Below, in pieces: positions 24,101-32,237 of a stretch of DNA of 64,000 nt. The stretch spans positions 256,960-320,959 of the forward strand of contig CAXAMN010014002.1 of assembly GCA_963970005.1 (NCBI GenBank), given 5' to 3'. The translations under genes and the position numbers were made by a program. The notes beneath the pieces were generated by a model that was not told the origin of the DNA, did not search any database, and worked only from the letters and a program-made list of their open reading frames with translations. The first letter of the stretch is position 1, and each line of letters opens with the position of its first letter. The DNA is from Durusdinium trenchii (lineage: Eukaryota; Sar; Dinophyceae; Suessiales; Symbiodiniaceae).

Positions 24101-27100
24101 TGCCTCACTCAAAATGAAGTGGCGGGACAAGGTCCACCTGTGTTTTCCATGCCCTACCCAGTCAGTGAATAACCTGCAACACCTGTTTTGGGGATTAGTG
24201 TCCTTACAAAATCTGAACAGATGGAAGAAGGTTAACCTTTTTGTTCAAGGGAAACTGAGGAGGTCAGCCCCTGAACTTGGAGCAACAACCAGTCGGTCCC
24301 TTCCCTTCAAGCAACAGCTTGGCGGGGTTGAGCTTCCACCATTGTGGTTGACACGACGCATGCCGAAACAGGACCTGGTTCCTTCATGTAACGTGGATTG
24401 CCATGTGCGTTTTGTGGCCAGAGTGCGTTTTGGATTGAACACATCATTGATTGACCGACAGTGGTAGAAAGACTACAGCGACTAGTGACTGGTGGCCAGG
24501 GTGTGTGTTCTGTAAATGGTATGCGACAGTCACATGATGCTTTTCACCAGACCTCGCTGCACATGATGCTTTTCACCAGACCAAGGTCATTTACGGAAGC
24601 TTTATTCAGTCCACCACGCGACTCGGAGATGTGGAGGGTCGCCAGACGACGTGGCGTGAAGGCTGCACCAAGTCTCCGAGGGAGTGGGTGGGTTCTGTGG
24701 AATCTCTGAGGCTGTCACAGAACATCACAGGAACTCTATGTTGAATTTTATTCAGTGGTCTCCAAGGGCTGATGCTACCTTGTTTTTAAAGCAATATATT
24801 GACAAAAAGGAATGTGTTTTGCTTTCCGAGTGTTGTTGTCTTGAGGTTTCCTTTCGTGCTTCTTTGCAGCTAACACCCGGCAAAAACCACTACGAACACT
24901 AAGACTGCTCCCCATCGGTTTGGTTCGGACCCTTTTGGAGTTCCGAACCCACGGTCCTGCCGACCAACACGCCTTCCCAACACGCACCAGTGGGTCAACC
25001 GAACGTGGCGCTGCCTCAGGACTGAGACGGCACAGCGAATGAACGCCATGGAGAACGCCAGCAAGAACGCCGGAGAGATGTACGGCAAGGCACATCTCCA
25101 GACATGCATGGCATATTTACCTAATTATATTGACATACCCTAGGGATCCACATACCTTCTCAGAAGGTACTTGGGCCCTCCTGGTGCCTACATAATTAGT
25201 CTCCAATCACCTTCTGAGAAGGTACTTGGATTTCTAGGGATACTGTTACATTGACCCTTAAAAGATCTCCAAATCACCGCCGTGTAGGCAAATCTTGCAT
25301 GGATTGTGGGGGATCGGGCCGCATCGGCGACTGGCACCTGGTGGGCCACGAAAGTTGATAGAAAGGGCAAGCCGCTTGATAAGTTTGCCTGAGAAGATGG
25401 TTGGGGTGGGTGCCAGGGGGGTCGAATACCACCGAACCTGAGGATATGGGCCAGGAGCTCTAGGGATGACCATATGCAAATCCTTTTCTTGACCTAACCG
25501 TGTTTTTACTTTTAATCCGGAGAGTCTCTCTACCGTGTCGCGCTATGACTATAAAATATAGGTAGTATGTTTGCTTCAGGGGTGTTCTCCGAAAGCACCC
25601 ATCCAGATAATTGATGATGGCGATCCAAAGGATTTGCTGCTTTGGACCATCAGTTGTATCATGGCAACATCCCAAACAAGATCAAACGAGTGTTTGAAGT
25701 GGCTGTCAATCAGGTCATTTTGTATTCCATGGAAGTGGAAGTGGAAGTGGCATTAAAAAACACACACACACACATCAGGTCCGCCAGATAGTCCAATCCA
25801 TGGAACAATTGGCTGTCTCGACGGAATGACACGAACGAACGTCGGGTGGTGCCTCCGGTCTTGGGTAAGAGCAGCGAGGGGTAGCGACCTCCAGGTCACC
25901 GTTGGATCCTATAGTTTTGTTTGGTTCTTGAAGCCAGCAATACGTAGAGTTTGCTACTAGTAACAGGTGCATTGCTACTAGTGTAACATAGTGTAACAAG
26001 TGCATCGCTACTAGTTACTTGCTACTAGTAGCAATGCCCCTAGCTGTTACTATATAGTAGCGATGCCCTCGTGAACATTGGAGACCTTGGAGACGTTGGA
26101 GAGATCAATTTCACACCAACCGGGCGGAGCCCAACGGGCTGAGACCTAGCAGCGAGCCTTTGTTTCTAATGCGGGCTACAAGAGAGACCTAGCAACACGA
26201 GACCACGCGGACGTGCTTGCAGTAAACAAGCAATGGTACAGCTCATTGCTGTACAATGGTACAGTCTTTACTCTACAAACGCAACGAGACCATGCGGTTG
26301 AAGCCGTAGCTCCGGCCATCGCTCCGGTGACCATCGACCACGGTGGCCGCAGGTGGAATTGCAGTTCAACCGAGCCCGACAGGCCCGGTTGCTCAGCTCG
26401 TTCGGGCAGGTCAGTGAGGTGAGGTCCAAGAAGGGGAGGTAGTGAGGAACCTGGTCCTGACTGTGCTGACCTGGTTGGGTTGTTGGCATCCGAAAAAAAA
26501 ACATAAATCAGGGAGGATGTTTTGGTGATGTTGGGATATCTTTTCTCCTGGGGTGAATCCTGTTTGGGGAAGATGTTGGATCCTGGTTGCAAGGTTGCTG
26601 GTGGTCCACCGGACACTGGCGGGTCACCCGTGCTTTGAACAGAAGAGATGCTCTGAGGCCTGGTCTGGGGGAGGTTTTGACCCATAGCCAAGTGAGGTAC
26701 CCTAGGCCTCCTGGCCCATATCCTCGGATTTGCTGGTATTCGACCCCCCTGGCACCCACCCCAAGCATCTTCGAAACGGAGGCCAGGAGATCTAGGGGTA
26801 GTGTTGTGGTTTGACCTTCCGGAACTCAGACTTTAAGTACTGTATGGTATGGTGAAAACCTTGTGCCCCACCCACCCAGAGCGGCGTGAAGATGCTGAAG
26901 CGCCACGAAAAAAAGCCGTTTCAAGCGTGCAACAGGACGCCATGGACGCCGTTTCAACACTCATGTTTCACCATCGAAGTCATGGCGTTCGTTTCACTTC
27001 CAAATGAAAGCCTCCTATCGTTGTTGCAACGTGCCTCCCCGATTGCGTCACTCACTCCGCTCATGGATGTCACTCAAGCATTTCATCATACACTCCCTGC

Positions 27101-27693
27101 AAATAAGATGGAGGACCGTGGATGCCATGGCCCCGAGTTGGGAGGACCATGAAATCCTCCACAATCAGAGGGTGCCATCCACTTCCAGGTTCGTTCCAGG
27201 AAGTGTTTCAAGGCTGCTAGCAAGCAGAATTTAACAGATCCCGGTCCCCTCCAGATGCCACATGTTTTGTTGGAGAGCTCGGAGATTCTTGTACCAAGCT
27301 TGGACCGATTTGGCCAAGTCAGACAACCCCCATCCCCACAATGATGGCAGAGTGCTGCTTGGAGGAAGACTGCAGTACGCCCCGAACCCCCAAAGGCCAA
27401 TTCCCCAGCGGAGACAGATGGAAAGAGCCCTCACGCTCGCCTGGAAGCCCCTTCATCTGACTGGTGCGACTGACTTGTAGGGAATGACTCGGTGGCTGAC
27501 CTCCCAGGCAACAGAGAGATTCCTCAAAAAGTGTCCAGTCTGTCATTCCGAATGCCTTCGTCGCACGGTCGTCCGGTCCTTCCGATCGCCCCATCGCCAC
27601 CGCCGTGGCCGGTGACGCCGTGGCCCTCGCGTCGCCGAGGCGAAGATCACGACCGAGCTCTGTGAGATTATCAGCGGTGCTTCAGCCGTCTAA
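12314..27693 (+). CDS. Mitochondrial ATP synthase F1 gamma subunit, split gene (overview)
   Basis: Encodes the rotor-shaft subunit gamma of the mitochondrial F1Fo ATP synthase, which couples rotation of the Fo c-ring to ATP formation in the catalytic alpha/beta head. Fifteen exons, described individually, give about 303 residues. In order they contain a presequence-like N-terminus, the N-terminal helix (RAIKNMQKITKAMKMVATAK), the strand ITYVAVTS followed by DKGLCGG, the internal ASLIAERL and NEFKS region, and the C-terminal helix (MNAMENASKNAGEMYGK, QFNRARQ, TELCEIISGASAV then TAA). Both ends match the family's conserved helices. About 8-10 residues between HEFYYGC and TETAQRM are missing, so one short exon between 23.6 and 25.0 kb was not found. 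Coding DNA is about 0.9 kb of 15.4 kb. At least nine donors are GC. Exact ends at exons 7, 8, 10 and 12 are uncertain; the identity is secure. Confidence 0.93.
12677..12714. repeat. Nested palindrome in intron 1
   Basis: GATCCCCGGAA pairs with TTCCGGGGGATC, and inside it AACTCA pairs with TGAGTT, giving an almost complete 38-bp palindrome. It resembles the terminal parts of family C hairpins. Confidence 0.7.
13382..13467 (+). CDS. ATP synthase gamma exon 2
   Basis: Acceptor CCCGAG then GA; donor GAG then GCGTCA (GC type). It reads MRAIKNMQKITKAMKMVATA then KFKKDRRE. This is the most conserved N-terminal helix of gamma, which packs in the F1 bearing, and it fixes the identity and strand of the gene. 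Confidence 0.95.
13680..13797 (+). repeat. CT/TCTTTG microsatellite in intron 2
   Basis: About 118 bp of CT dinucleotides with interspersed CCCT and TTTGT. Simple sequence, non-coding. Confidence 0.9.
13990..14031 (+). CDS. ATP synthase gamma exon 3
   Basis: A 42-nt exon after CTGTCAG then G, with a GC donor (CCT then GCTCCT). It reads DMRTMENGLPFAIP, which joins in frame to exon 4 (VMNLFQRLP), as expected for the loop and helix following the gamma N-terminal helix. Phase 0 at both ends. Confidence 0.85.
15271..15342 (+). CDS. ATP synthase gamma exon 4
   Basis: A 72-nt exon after GGCCGAG then G, with a GC donor (TCG then GCTCCT). It reads VMNLFQRLPVEDKAGAITYV then AVTS, ending in the strand that leads into the DKGLCGG motif of exon 5. 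Phase 0 at both ends. Confidence 0.93.
17063..17119 (+). CDS. ATP synthase gamma exon 5
   Basis: A 57-nt exon after ACCGAG then G, with the proposed GC donor after ATG (GCCGAG). It reads DKGLCGGVNTAVAKQVRRM, containing the signature D-[KR]-G-L-C-G. Ending at ATG gives a spacing to the next conserved strand within one residue of that in human gamma, which is why this donor was chosen over nearby GT and GA sites. A family A-like sequence (CAGACACTCCTATGGGAACT) begins about 50 nt downstream. Confidence 0.9.
17150..17335 (+). repeat. Triplicated ~32-nt unit with family A end sequences
   Basis: ATGGGAACTGGACTAGTTA, ATGGGATACTGGACTAATTA and ATGGGAACTGGACGAGTTAG follow each other with TAGATACA between, then GACCCATCCATGGAGG. 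It looks like a family A element with an internally duplicated arm, right after gamma exon 5. Confidence 0.5.
17457..17520 (+). repeat. Family B dispersed repeat
   Basis: AAGGCCTGCTTTACTAACCA then TCATCATCCACTGGGCCCTG and GATAGGATATAGACC. The same order of blocks occurs at 1869, 29110, 32182, 41728 and 52424. Confidence 0.65.
17764..17802 (+). CDS. ATP synthase gamma exon 6
   Basis: A 39-nt exon, phase 0 at both ends: acceptor GGCCAG then G, donor AAG then GCACCG (GC). It reads GITAEEAKGNVSK. It supplies the variable stretch before the next conserved strand. Confidence 0.75.
18147..18240 (+). repeat. Short tandem repeat of GTCTGAGTTGTA
   Basis: Four or more imperfect copies of AGTCTGAGTTGTAC separated by short spacers, within ATP synthase gamma intron 6. 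Confidence 0.7.
19215..19238 (+). CDS. ATP synthase gamma exon 7 (24-nt microexon)
   Basis: After GAGTCAG then G it reads VVVIGGKG, matching the strand and turn that in other gammas reads VVVIGDKxR. The donor is taken as GGT then GTGGCT, which joins in frame to RQVLKRLYGD of exon 8. A stronger-looking GTAAGG lies 8 nt upstream, and a GT 6 nt downstream (giving KGVA, with exon 8 starting at GTGCTG) also fits the length, so the border is not settled. Confidence 0.6.
19803..19865 (+). CDS. ATP synthase gamma exon 8
   Basis: A 63-nt exon after CTGTCAG, with GT donor CCAAG then GTACGA. It reads RQVLKRLYGDRFTHSFEECS then K. It corresponds to the helix after the GDKxR turn. The start could be 6 nt later, after GACAG then G. 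Confidence 0.85.
20378..20473 (+). CDS. ATP synthase gamma exon 9
   Basis: A 96-nt exon after TTCAACAG then G, with a GC donor (AGC then GCCTTC). It reads VPFTFAAASLIAERLAASNP, then ARCKVVSNEFKS. ASLIAERL and the NEFKS strand are conserved gamma features (compare xASLIAEKL and NKFKS). Phase 0 at both ends. Confidence 0.93.
21022..21127 (+). repeat. ATC trinucleotide array with a 10-base gap
   Basis: CAT/ATC repeats on both sides of N at 21071-21080. Simple sequence in intron 9; the gap is probably a collapsed repeat. The apparent poly-Ser or poly-His ORFs are meaningless. Confidence 0.95.
21749..21820 (+). CDS. ATP synthase gamma exon 10 (probable)
   Basis: A 72-nt segment after CCATTCAG, with GT donor CATCAG then GTGTGA, phase 0 at both ends. 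It reads IAKHTFTVDEAHTMDKGRLA then ALHQ. It falls in the variable middle of gamma, so it is placed by frame, phase and position rather than by conserved motifs. Confidence 0.6.
22156..22203 (+). CDS. ATP synthase gamma exon 11 (probable)
   Basis: After GGTGAG, with GT donor GAG then GTCGGG; reads WTKAMDVYSFEPSIYE, phase 0 at both ends. It precedes exon 12 (VWQDLHEFYYG), as the acidic Tyr/Phe/Glu-rich segment before the DLxEF motif does in other gammas. Confidence 0.65.
23038..23078 (+). repeat. TTC trinucleotide repeat
   Basis: Uninterrupted CTT/TTC triplets in intron 11. Confidence 0.9.
23557..23595 (+). CDS. ATP synthase gamma exon 12
   Basis: Acceptor CGCGGAG then G. It reads VWQDLHEFYYGCV and can end at a GC donor (GTC then GCTTGG), or 13 nt later at a GT donor (TTCG then GTGCCG). 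DLHEF matches the conserved DLxEF/Y at the start of the gamma C-terminal helix. Confidence 0.8.
23806..24117 (+). other. Open reading frame of about 100 codons within intron 12
   Basis: Continuously open frame on the + strand that includes SSLFGTPMELLDEESSFVAT and ends CPDFLGDWLPHSK then TGA. It has a normal amino-acid composition but no recognised domain, and no acceptor AG directly before the ELLDE part. It may be a transposon remnant, or it may contain the missing gamma exon (ELLDE could precede TAQRM), but no donor there has the right phase. Confidence 0.25.
25020..25089 (+). CDS. ATP synthase gamma exon 14
   Basis: Acceptor GCCTCAG then G; GC donor AAG then GCACAT. It reads TETAQRMNAMENASKNAGEM then YGK, the most conserved C-terminal helix segment of gamma (compare SEQSARMxAMDNASKNA). 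A family A-like sequence (CCAGACATGCATGGCATATT) starts 8 nt into the following intron. Confidence 0.95.
25137..25242. repeat. Family C palindromic repeat
   Basis: CCCTAGGGATCCACATACCT at the left is mirrored by AGGTACTTGGATTTCTAGGG at the right, each with CTTCTCAGAAGGTACTTGG or CTTCTGAGAAGGTACTTGG, joined by CATAATTAGTCTCCAATCAC. A close relative lies at 55612-55707. Confidence 0.75.
25394..25466 (-). repeat. Family C variant, inverted partner of 26693-26798
   Basis: GGGGTGGGTGCCAGGGGGGT then CGAATACCACCGAACCTGAG and GATATGGGCCAGGAGCTCTA. Its reverse complement recurs about 1.3 kb away, on the other side of ATP synthase gamma exon 15. Confidence 0.75.
25969..26037. repeat. 14-bp perfect inverted repeat with internal tandem copies
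   Basis: GCATTGCTACTAGT at 25969-25982 is exactly complementary to ACTAGTAGCAATGC at 26024-26037. Between and around them are further TGCTACTAGT and TGCATCGCTACTAGTTAC units. Confidence 0.8.
26353..26382 (+). CDS. ATP synthase gamma exon 15 (30 nt)
   Basis: A 30-nt exon after GGCCGCAG then G, with a GC donor (CAG then GCCCGG). It reads VELQFNRARQ, matching the LTLxYNRxRQ stretch of the gamma C-terminal helix, and joins in phase 0 to exon 16. Confidence 0.9.
26693..26798 (+). repeat. Family C variant, inverted partner of 25394-25466
   Basis: CCTCCTGGCCCATATCCTCG then GGTATTCGACCCCCCTGGCA and CCCACCCCAAGCATCTTC. A third relative is at 32908-32970. Confidence 0.75.
27640..27693 (+). CDS. ATP synthase gamma exon 16 (C-terminus and stop)
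   Basis: Acceptor GTCGCCGAG then G. It reads AKITTELCEIISGASAV then TAA at 27691-27693, the typical gamma C-terminus (xITxELxEIVxGAxAx). About 110 bp of GC-rich sequence follows, presumably the 3' untranslated region; no polyadenylation signal is evident. Confidence 0.96.
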   Translation, partial: AKITTELCEIISGASAV

Positions 27694-28855
27694 GCGGTTC
27701 GAGAGTCTGGATGCGCTGAGGCCAGAGGTCGAGCGAGGAGCGGTGTCCTGCGGCGCGGTTTGGAGAAAAGCGGCTGAGAGTCGAAAAAGGCACTGAATTT
27801 GTACATGGGAGCATGAGCAAGTAACTTTAGGAAACGTGTGGGATCCGATTGAAGTCGATTTGTTCTTGTTGATTGATCAGATTTAGACCTGGACCTTTAT
27901 TTCAGGGTCACTAACGGACTATCCTACACCGTCGCCATGGCCTTCCATTGAACAATCGGACAAGGTCCAGATCTACATAGGTTTACTGTGCTTTAAATAT
28001 CTCAAAATGCTTATAAAATACTACTTATACGTTGTTTTGGGTCGCATCCAAAGAAGCATGGCATTGGTTCCGCTCAGGGAGTTTACTTTATCAGATTCAT
28101 GTTGATATGACTGCATGTTTTTCATGTTCATATTAATTACTGTAATGAGATATTCAATTTGGTGTTCTCTTGATTTTTAGATCCGTCAAATGTCCTGACA
28201 ACATGGACCACATGCATGGAAGACACACGCAAGAAAACTCTTCTTAAGGCCAAAAGGCTTTCAGCACCGCTGATCATGTGTTTTCGGAATATTTTTGATA
28301 GAAAAGGCCAGGCTCTATTTGGTAGCCATTTGCTCCTCAGCTCATGTGGAACGTACTTATTAAATATGTCACCGTATTCCTGTTGATTACTTATTTGCAT
28401 CAAACTGCACTGTTGAGGACGGAATTATCCGATCTTGAAAGATCTTGAGATTGATAATTTTCGGATCTTTGTGTGGACTCTGGACCAAGACCTTTCGGTA
28501 CCCACATCCTCCTGACACCGTTTGGTTTAAGGACGAAAAGAATCAGCCTTGAGCTAATTAGAGTTGATGAAACACGAGAAACATGAGAACGACCAAGCAG
28601 CTACGAGGGACTCTAGTGAACCATGAGGAATTTTGTAGTGACTCGCTCGTGCTCGTCTTCCCTAAAATACACTTGCTGAATGGAATCCTTCTCGAATCCG
28701 CGGCGACGATGATCCAGACCATCCAGTAACGACATATAGTCCATCCTACATTGGGGATCACTCGGGGTTGTTCAAGGGTCAACGTAGGCAGCCCCGTAGG
28801 CATATAGTCCATTCAGATGTATTCACATTGAGCCTTGTTTGTTGGGCATGTGAGT
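27694..28855. other. Non-coding stretch after ATP synthase gamma
   Basis: GC-rich to about 27790, then AT-rich sequence without splice-bounded exons. A minus-strand ORF at 28137-28403 (88 codons) has unremarkable composition and no recognised motif; it is considered chance. Confidence 0.5.
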
Positions 28856-28945
28856 CTGAGCACGTGGCTCGGCGCTCGGAGAAATCTCGGGACGTTTGGG
28901 CGCTCGCGACCATCAGTTGAAGACAGTGAGGAGCGGATACAAAAG
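28856..28945 (+). CDS. Candidate exon, unidentified protein
   Basis: A GC-rich island after TGTGAG, with GT donor AAAAG then GTCGCG. It reads LSTWLGARRNLGTFGRSRPS then VEDSEERIQK. An alternative frame (SEHVARRSEKSRDVWALATI) is also open up to CATCAG. No family was recognised. Confidence 0.3.
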
Positions 28946-29109
28946 GTCGCGCTTCGCGTTCTCTGGTGCGAAGCTCGCTCGTTTCGGCGGCCTGTCACCA
29001 CAGCCCAGAGCCAAAGAGTAGTTGAAAAGGGGTCAATGTTGGGTCTGTCCTATTACCTGTAACAGGACCCGTAAAGAATTATAACTTTTTGATTATTTTT
29101 GTACGTTCG

Positions 29110-29180
29110 GCCTGCTTGCCCAGGCCCCATCATCCACTCGATCCACTGGGCCCCATCATCGACTCGGATAGACCCAAGAT
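29110..29180 (+). repeat. Family B dispersed repeat
   Basis: CGGCCTGCTTGCCCAGGCCC then CATCATCCACTC, a duplicated CCACTGGGCCCCATCATCGA block and GGATAGACCCAAG. It is preceded at 29056 by ACCTGTAACAGGACCCGTAA, which also precedes the copy near 32.1 kb. Confidence 0.65.
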
Positions 29181-29340
29181 ACATGAGAAGTTGTGTATTC
29201 CGGTACATGGTGCGTCAGATCGGTTCAGTGGAGATGGAACGTGGAATTCCTGAGTTGGGTGTTGGTTGAAACAACCAGACCATGGTGACCATCAGTTGAG
29301 ATGAACCCGGGCATCAACCAATAGGCAATAGGTCCGTCCT

Positions 29341-29548
29341 TTAGACCACCCATGGGGCCATGGGACTGGAAGAGATATAACATATTATAACATTTAGATA
29401 CCCTAACGAACATGACCCAATCCATGTAGATCATGTAGACTATTCCACACCCATCCATACCCAAACACTCCGTGGATGCAATGATATGCCGATCCATTGA
29501 CCACCCTAGTGAATAGATGAATATGCTAGTCCCATGGATGCTCTGGGA
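29341..29548. mobile_element. Family A MITE-like element(s), possibly two nested or adjoining
   Basis: CCATGGGACTGGAAGAGATA near the left and TAGTCCCATGGATGCTCTGG at the right, with a further internal CCCAAACACTCCGTGGATG. The length (about 208 bp) and the extra end suggest two copies. Confidence 0.5.
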
Positions 29549-29928
29549 GGGCTTGTTCAAGAAGGTGCTTCATGAAACCATGTAGCCAGATGTCATCATC
29601 CTGTTGCTTCAAAACCCGCCCTTTCCATTTGAAGCTGCCCGTTGCAGCAACCTAGAATTAAGGAGTAAACAGAACAGAATTGACTCCATAGACATTCCCA
29701 GGAGATTCCGGCCACATTATCTTGGCGTACGTTTGCAATTCTGGAATAGAAAGAACAATCCTATAACATAGAGGCTGAGCAACGATCAAGTTGGACCACA
29801 ATCATTCAAATGTGGACCTTTCCAAAAAGGCCAGATGCAGAATTGGAAACCCACAAACACGTAGGTAAGGGTAGTCAATCGATGAGTTTGCCCTACTTCA
29901 TCAAATCAGAAGTTCAAAGTCCATCCAT

Positions 29929-30107
29929 TCCCAGAGACTTCATGGGACTGGACTAGTTACTTACAAGGATGGGTCGGGTGCGACCCCATAAATAGAAACA
30001 ACACACATAAATTCCCACTATATACATGTACTGGAAACCATTACTGTTTATTTGCTGACACCATTGTACATGTATGCAAGTATTCCAGTCGCATGGATGG
30101 TCTGGGA
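29929..30107. mobile_element. Family A MITE-like element, long variant
   Basis: TCCCAGAGACTTCATGGGAC at the left and GTCGCATGGATGGTCTGGGA at the right are inverted repeats. The interior (about 135 bp) contains TGACCCATCC-like sequence and an AT-rich core. Confidence 0.65.
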
Positions 30108-30493
30108 TGGACTAAACCGCATCTTCTGCGCTGCCAGGCGCCCTGGGCCAAACGCCCGTCCGGGCTGCTCGGCTCAGCAGCACCCGGGTTTAAGCTTGTA
30201 CTCACATGGCCGTGACTGAAAAATAAGGAGACCTGTCCTAACTCCTGAAAGAAAACAGGTAGCAAAAAACTCAAACCAGTGAGGAGCAAATAAGCGGTGA
30301 GGGGAGGTAGCAAATGGAGCAAGAATTCAAGAAACTTCAAGAAACTCAAACCAGTAAGTCCTTGTCTCATTTCTTTGAGCTGCACATTGCCAACTGGTCG
30401 CTAGATTCTGAAACCGCCCCTTGGGGAGCAACATGAGCCTCAAGAATAGGTGTAACATGGTGTAACGACTCGTTATGACTGACATTTCCAGTT

Positions 30494-30700
30494 GTGTGTG
30501 CGAGGACGGATACTCCGGAAGAGTGCCGGGGGATCGGACCCCCTGGCCGGGTTCTGGTCGTTTCGGCCATCGAAACATCCAGCAGTCACATGTCGCTTGG
30601 GGTGCCGAAACTTGGGAAGTCGGGGGTGTCACATCCAGGGCCCCTGGATGGGAGCCAAAGCACCCCGTCGAACGTGACTGGATGGCACGACCAGGTGGTT
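30494..30700 (+). other. GC-rich open island, frame unresolved
   Basis: All three forward frames are open over about 180 bp. One reads SSCVCEDGYSGRVPGDRTPW, another ECRGIGPPGRVLVVSAIETS. No clear splice borders and no recognised family, so it is only a possible exon region. Confidence 0.2.
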
Positions 30701-31599
30701 TTTCTTTTTCGGATTTTATGGTCCCACCGAACCTTCGCAGCCATGAAAACAGTGGCCCGGCCATGCACTCAGGTGTCGGGCCATGAACCACCTAGACTCA
30801 TAGTTTCAGTACTTGGAGTCTCAGTTCGTACCTGGGAATATGACTCTTGCACCATCTTGCCCCTGTTTTTCTTCAAAGCATCCATCGAGATGCCCCATGT
30901 CCGTATCGTCCATCATCCCATGACCGCTCAAAACCGACGTCGGGTCCTGTCCGATCCTTTGGCACCGTCTCGGTGTGGCGCGGCGCGACCGGACTTGAGA
31001 CATCGGTCGGTACGCCACTGCAGACGGTACAGTAATCGAATCTACCAAAAAGGAATCTAATCTACTGTAATATGATGAAGAAGAACTAATCCACAAAACA
31101 CATCCACGTAATTTAGAGGCAGCCATGCAGAGAATAAGTAAAATCACAAGTTGCATGCTGTTTCTTAGATCTCCTTTGGCTTTTTGTTGTGGACTTGAGA
31201 TGTTGTTTCCTTTGCAGTTGAACCCGGTAGAGTTCATCTGGCATGCGTTGGCATAAGACGTGTTGATTGACCCTGCGATTGCAGAGAGAGAGAGAATAGA
31301 TCGGATTGTTCATGATTGAGAAAGCTACTCAGTAGGAGGTTCCATTGCGTCAAGAACACCCATTTGATTGCTAGTCTCCTGTGTGTGGAGCTCTTTGCCC
31401 AAGTATATTTGTCCAGGTTTGCCTTTGATCGGTTTCTAATAGATTGATGATTTGTCCAACTTAAATTGAGAAAGCACAAAATGGAACCTTCAAACACTTG
31501 CAGGCTTTTGATGTTTGCCACTACCTGAGTGTAACATCGTCGTTTCTATTGGAACGAACAGGAACTTAGCAGTATTGGATTTTGCACAGGAAAGGGCAT

Positions 31600-31798
31600 A
31601 AGGGAATGCGTGTTTTCGTGGCGCAGGGCGCCTGGTCTCACTTCATGGTTGAATTGTGTGGCTCAAGCAGCAAAGGGTGCTGTGCAGAAACGCAACCTGA
31701 TCCATGTCATGAATCGACAGATCCTTCCCACCGGATGTGGAAGATGGCCTGCTACCTGGAGCAGCACGAAGATCGCTTCGTCTTCTCGAGGCGTGGTG
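31600..31798 (+). CDS. Candidate exon(s), unidentified
   Basis: An open island ending at a strong GT donor (GGCGTG then GTGAGT). Two frames look protein-like in different halves: LTSWLNCVAQAAKGAVQKRN first, then RMWKMACYLEQHEDRFVFSR. This suggests either two exons or a frameshifted copy. A family A element begins about 20 nt after the donor. Confidence 0.3.
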
Positions 31799-31819
31799 AG
31801 TTTCATTTCACTCGAACTG

Positions 31820-31912
31820 TTTGGGACTGGCATGCCAATCGATTGACCCCCCAAAACCATCCACTAAACCAAATCAATGTATGCAACATATGCCAGTCCC
31901 GTGGTGTTTGGG
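31820..31912. mobile_element. Family A MITE-like element
   Basis: TTTGGGACTGGCATGCCAAT at the left pairs with TATGCCAGTCCCGTGGTGTT at the right; the interior has GATTGACCCCCCAAAACCAT. It lies just downstream of a candidate exon donor. Confidence 0.65.
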
Positions 31913-32062
31913 GTTCCGCACATGACCAGTTCGTCCGGTCGTGTTGTGTCACGGAACTCGCGAACTCGCGAGTTCGGCCAGTCGATTTGACGCTTCCGGG
32001 ATCAACGTGGGACATGCGTTGAGTCTGTAAGAACTGACCTGTAACAGGACCTGTAAACAATT

Positions 32063-32164
32063 CCCAGACGCTCCATGGGACTGCCATATGATGCCGATCA
32101 GTTGGGGTGGTTATACATGCGGTCAATGGGGCGGCATATATGGCAGTCCCATGGAGCGTTTGGG
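32063..32164. mobile_element. Family A MITE-like element, near-perfect copy inside a family B repeat
   Basis: CCCAGACGCTCCATGGGACT then GCCATATGATGCCG, and the right end's complement, differ at only one or two positions over about 34 bp. It splits a family B repeat (left part ending GTAAACAATT, right part starting AATACTATTTTGG). ATT lies on both sides of the element and may be a 3-bp target duplication. Confidence 0.85.
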
Positions 32165-32181
32165 ATTAATACTATTTTGGA

Positions 32182-32237
32182 ACAAGGCCTGCAACTGAAC
32201 CATCATCAGCCACTGTTACTATTAGGATAGACCCAAG
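32182..32237 (+). repeat. Family B dispersed repeat (right part)
   Basis: AAGGCCTGCAACTGAACCAT then CATCAGCCACTGTTACTATT and AGGATAGACCCAAG; interrupted upstream by the family A element at 32063-32164. Confidence 0.65.

Noticed and set aside
28137-28403. 88-codon minus-strand ORF
   Set aside because: AT-rich, no splice-bounded neighbours, no motif; the length is within chance expectation.
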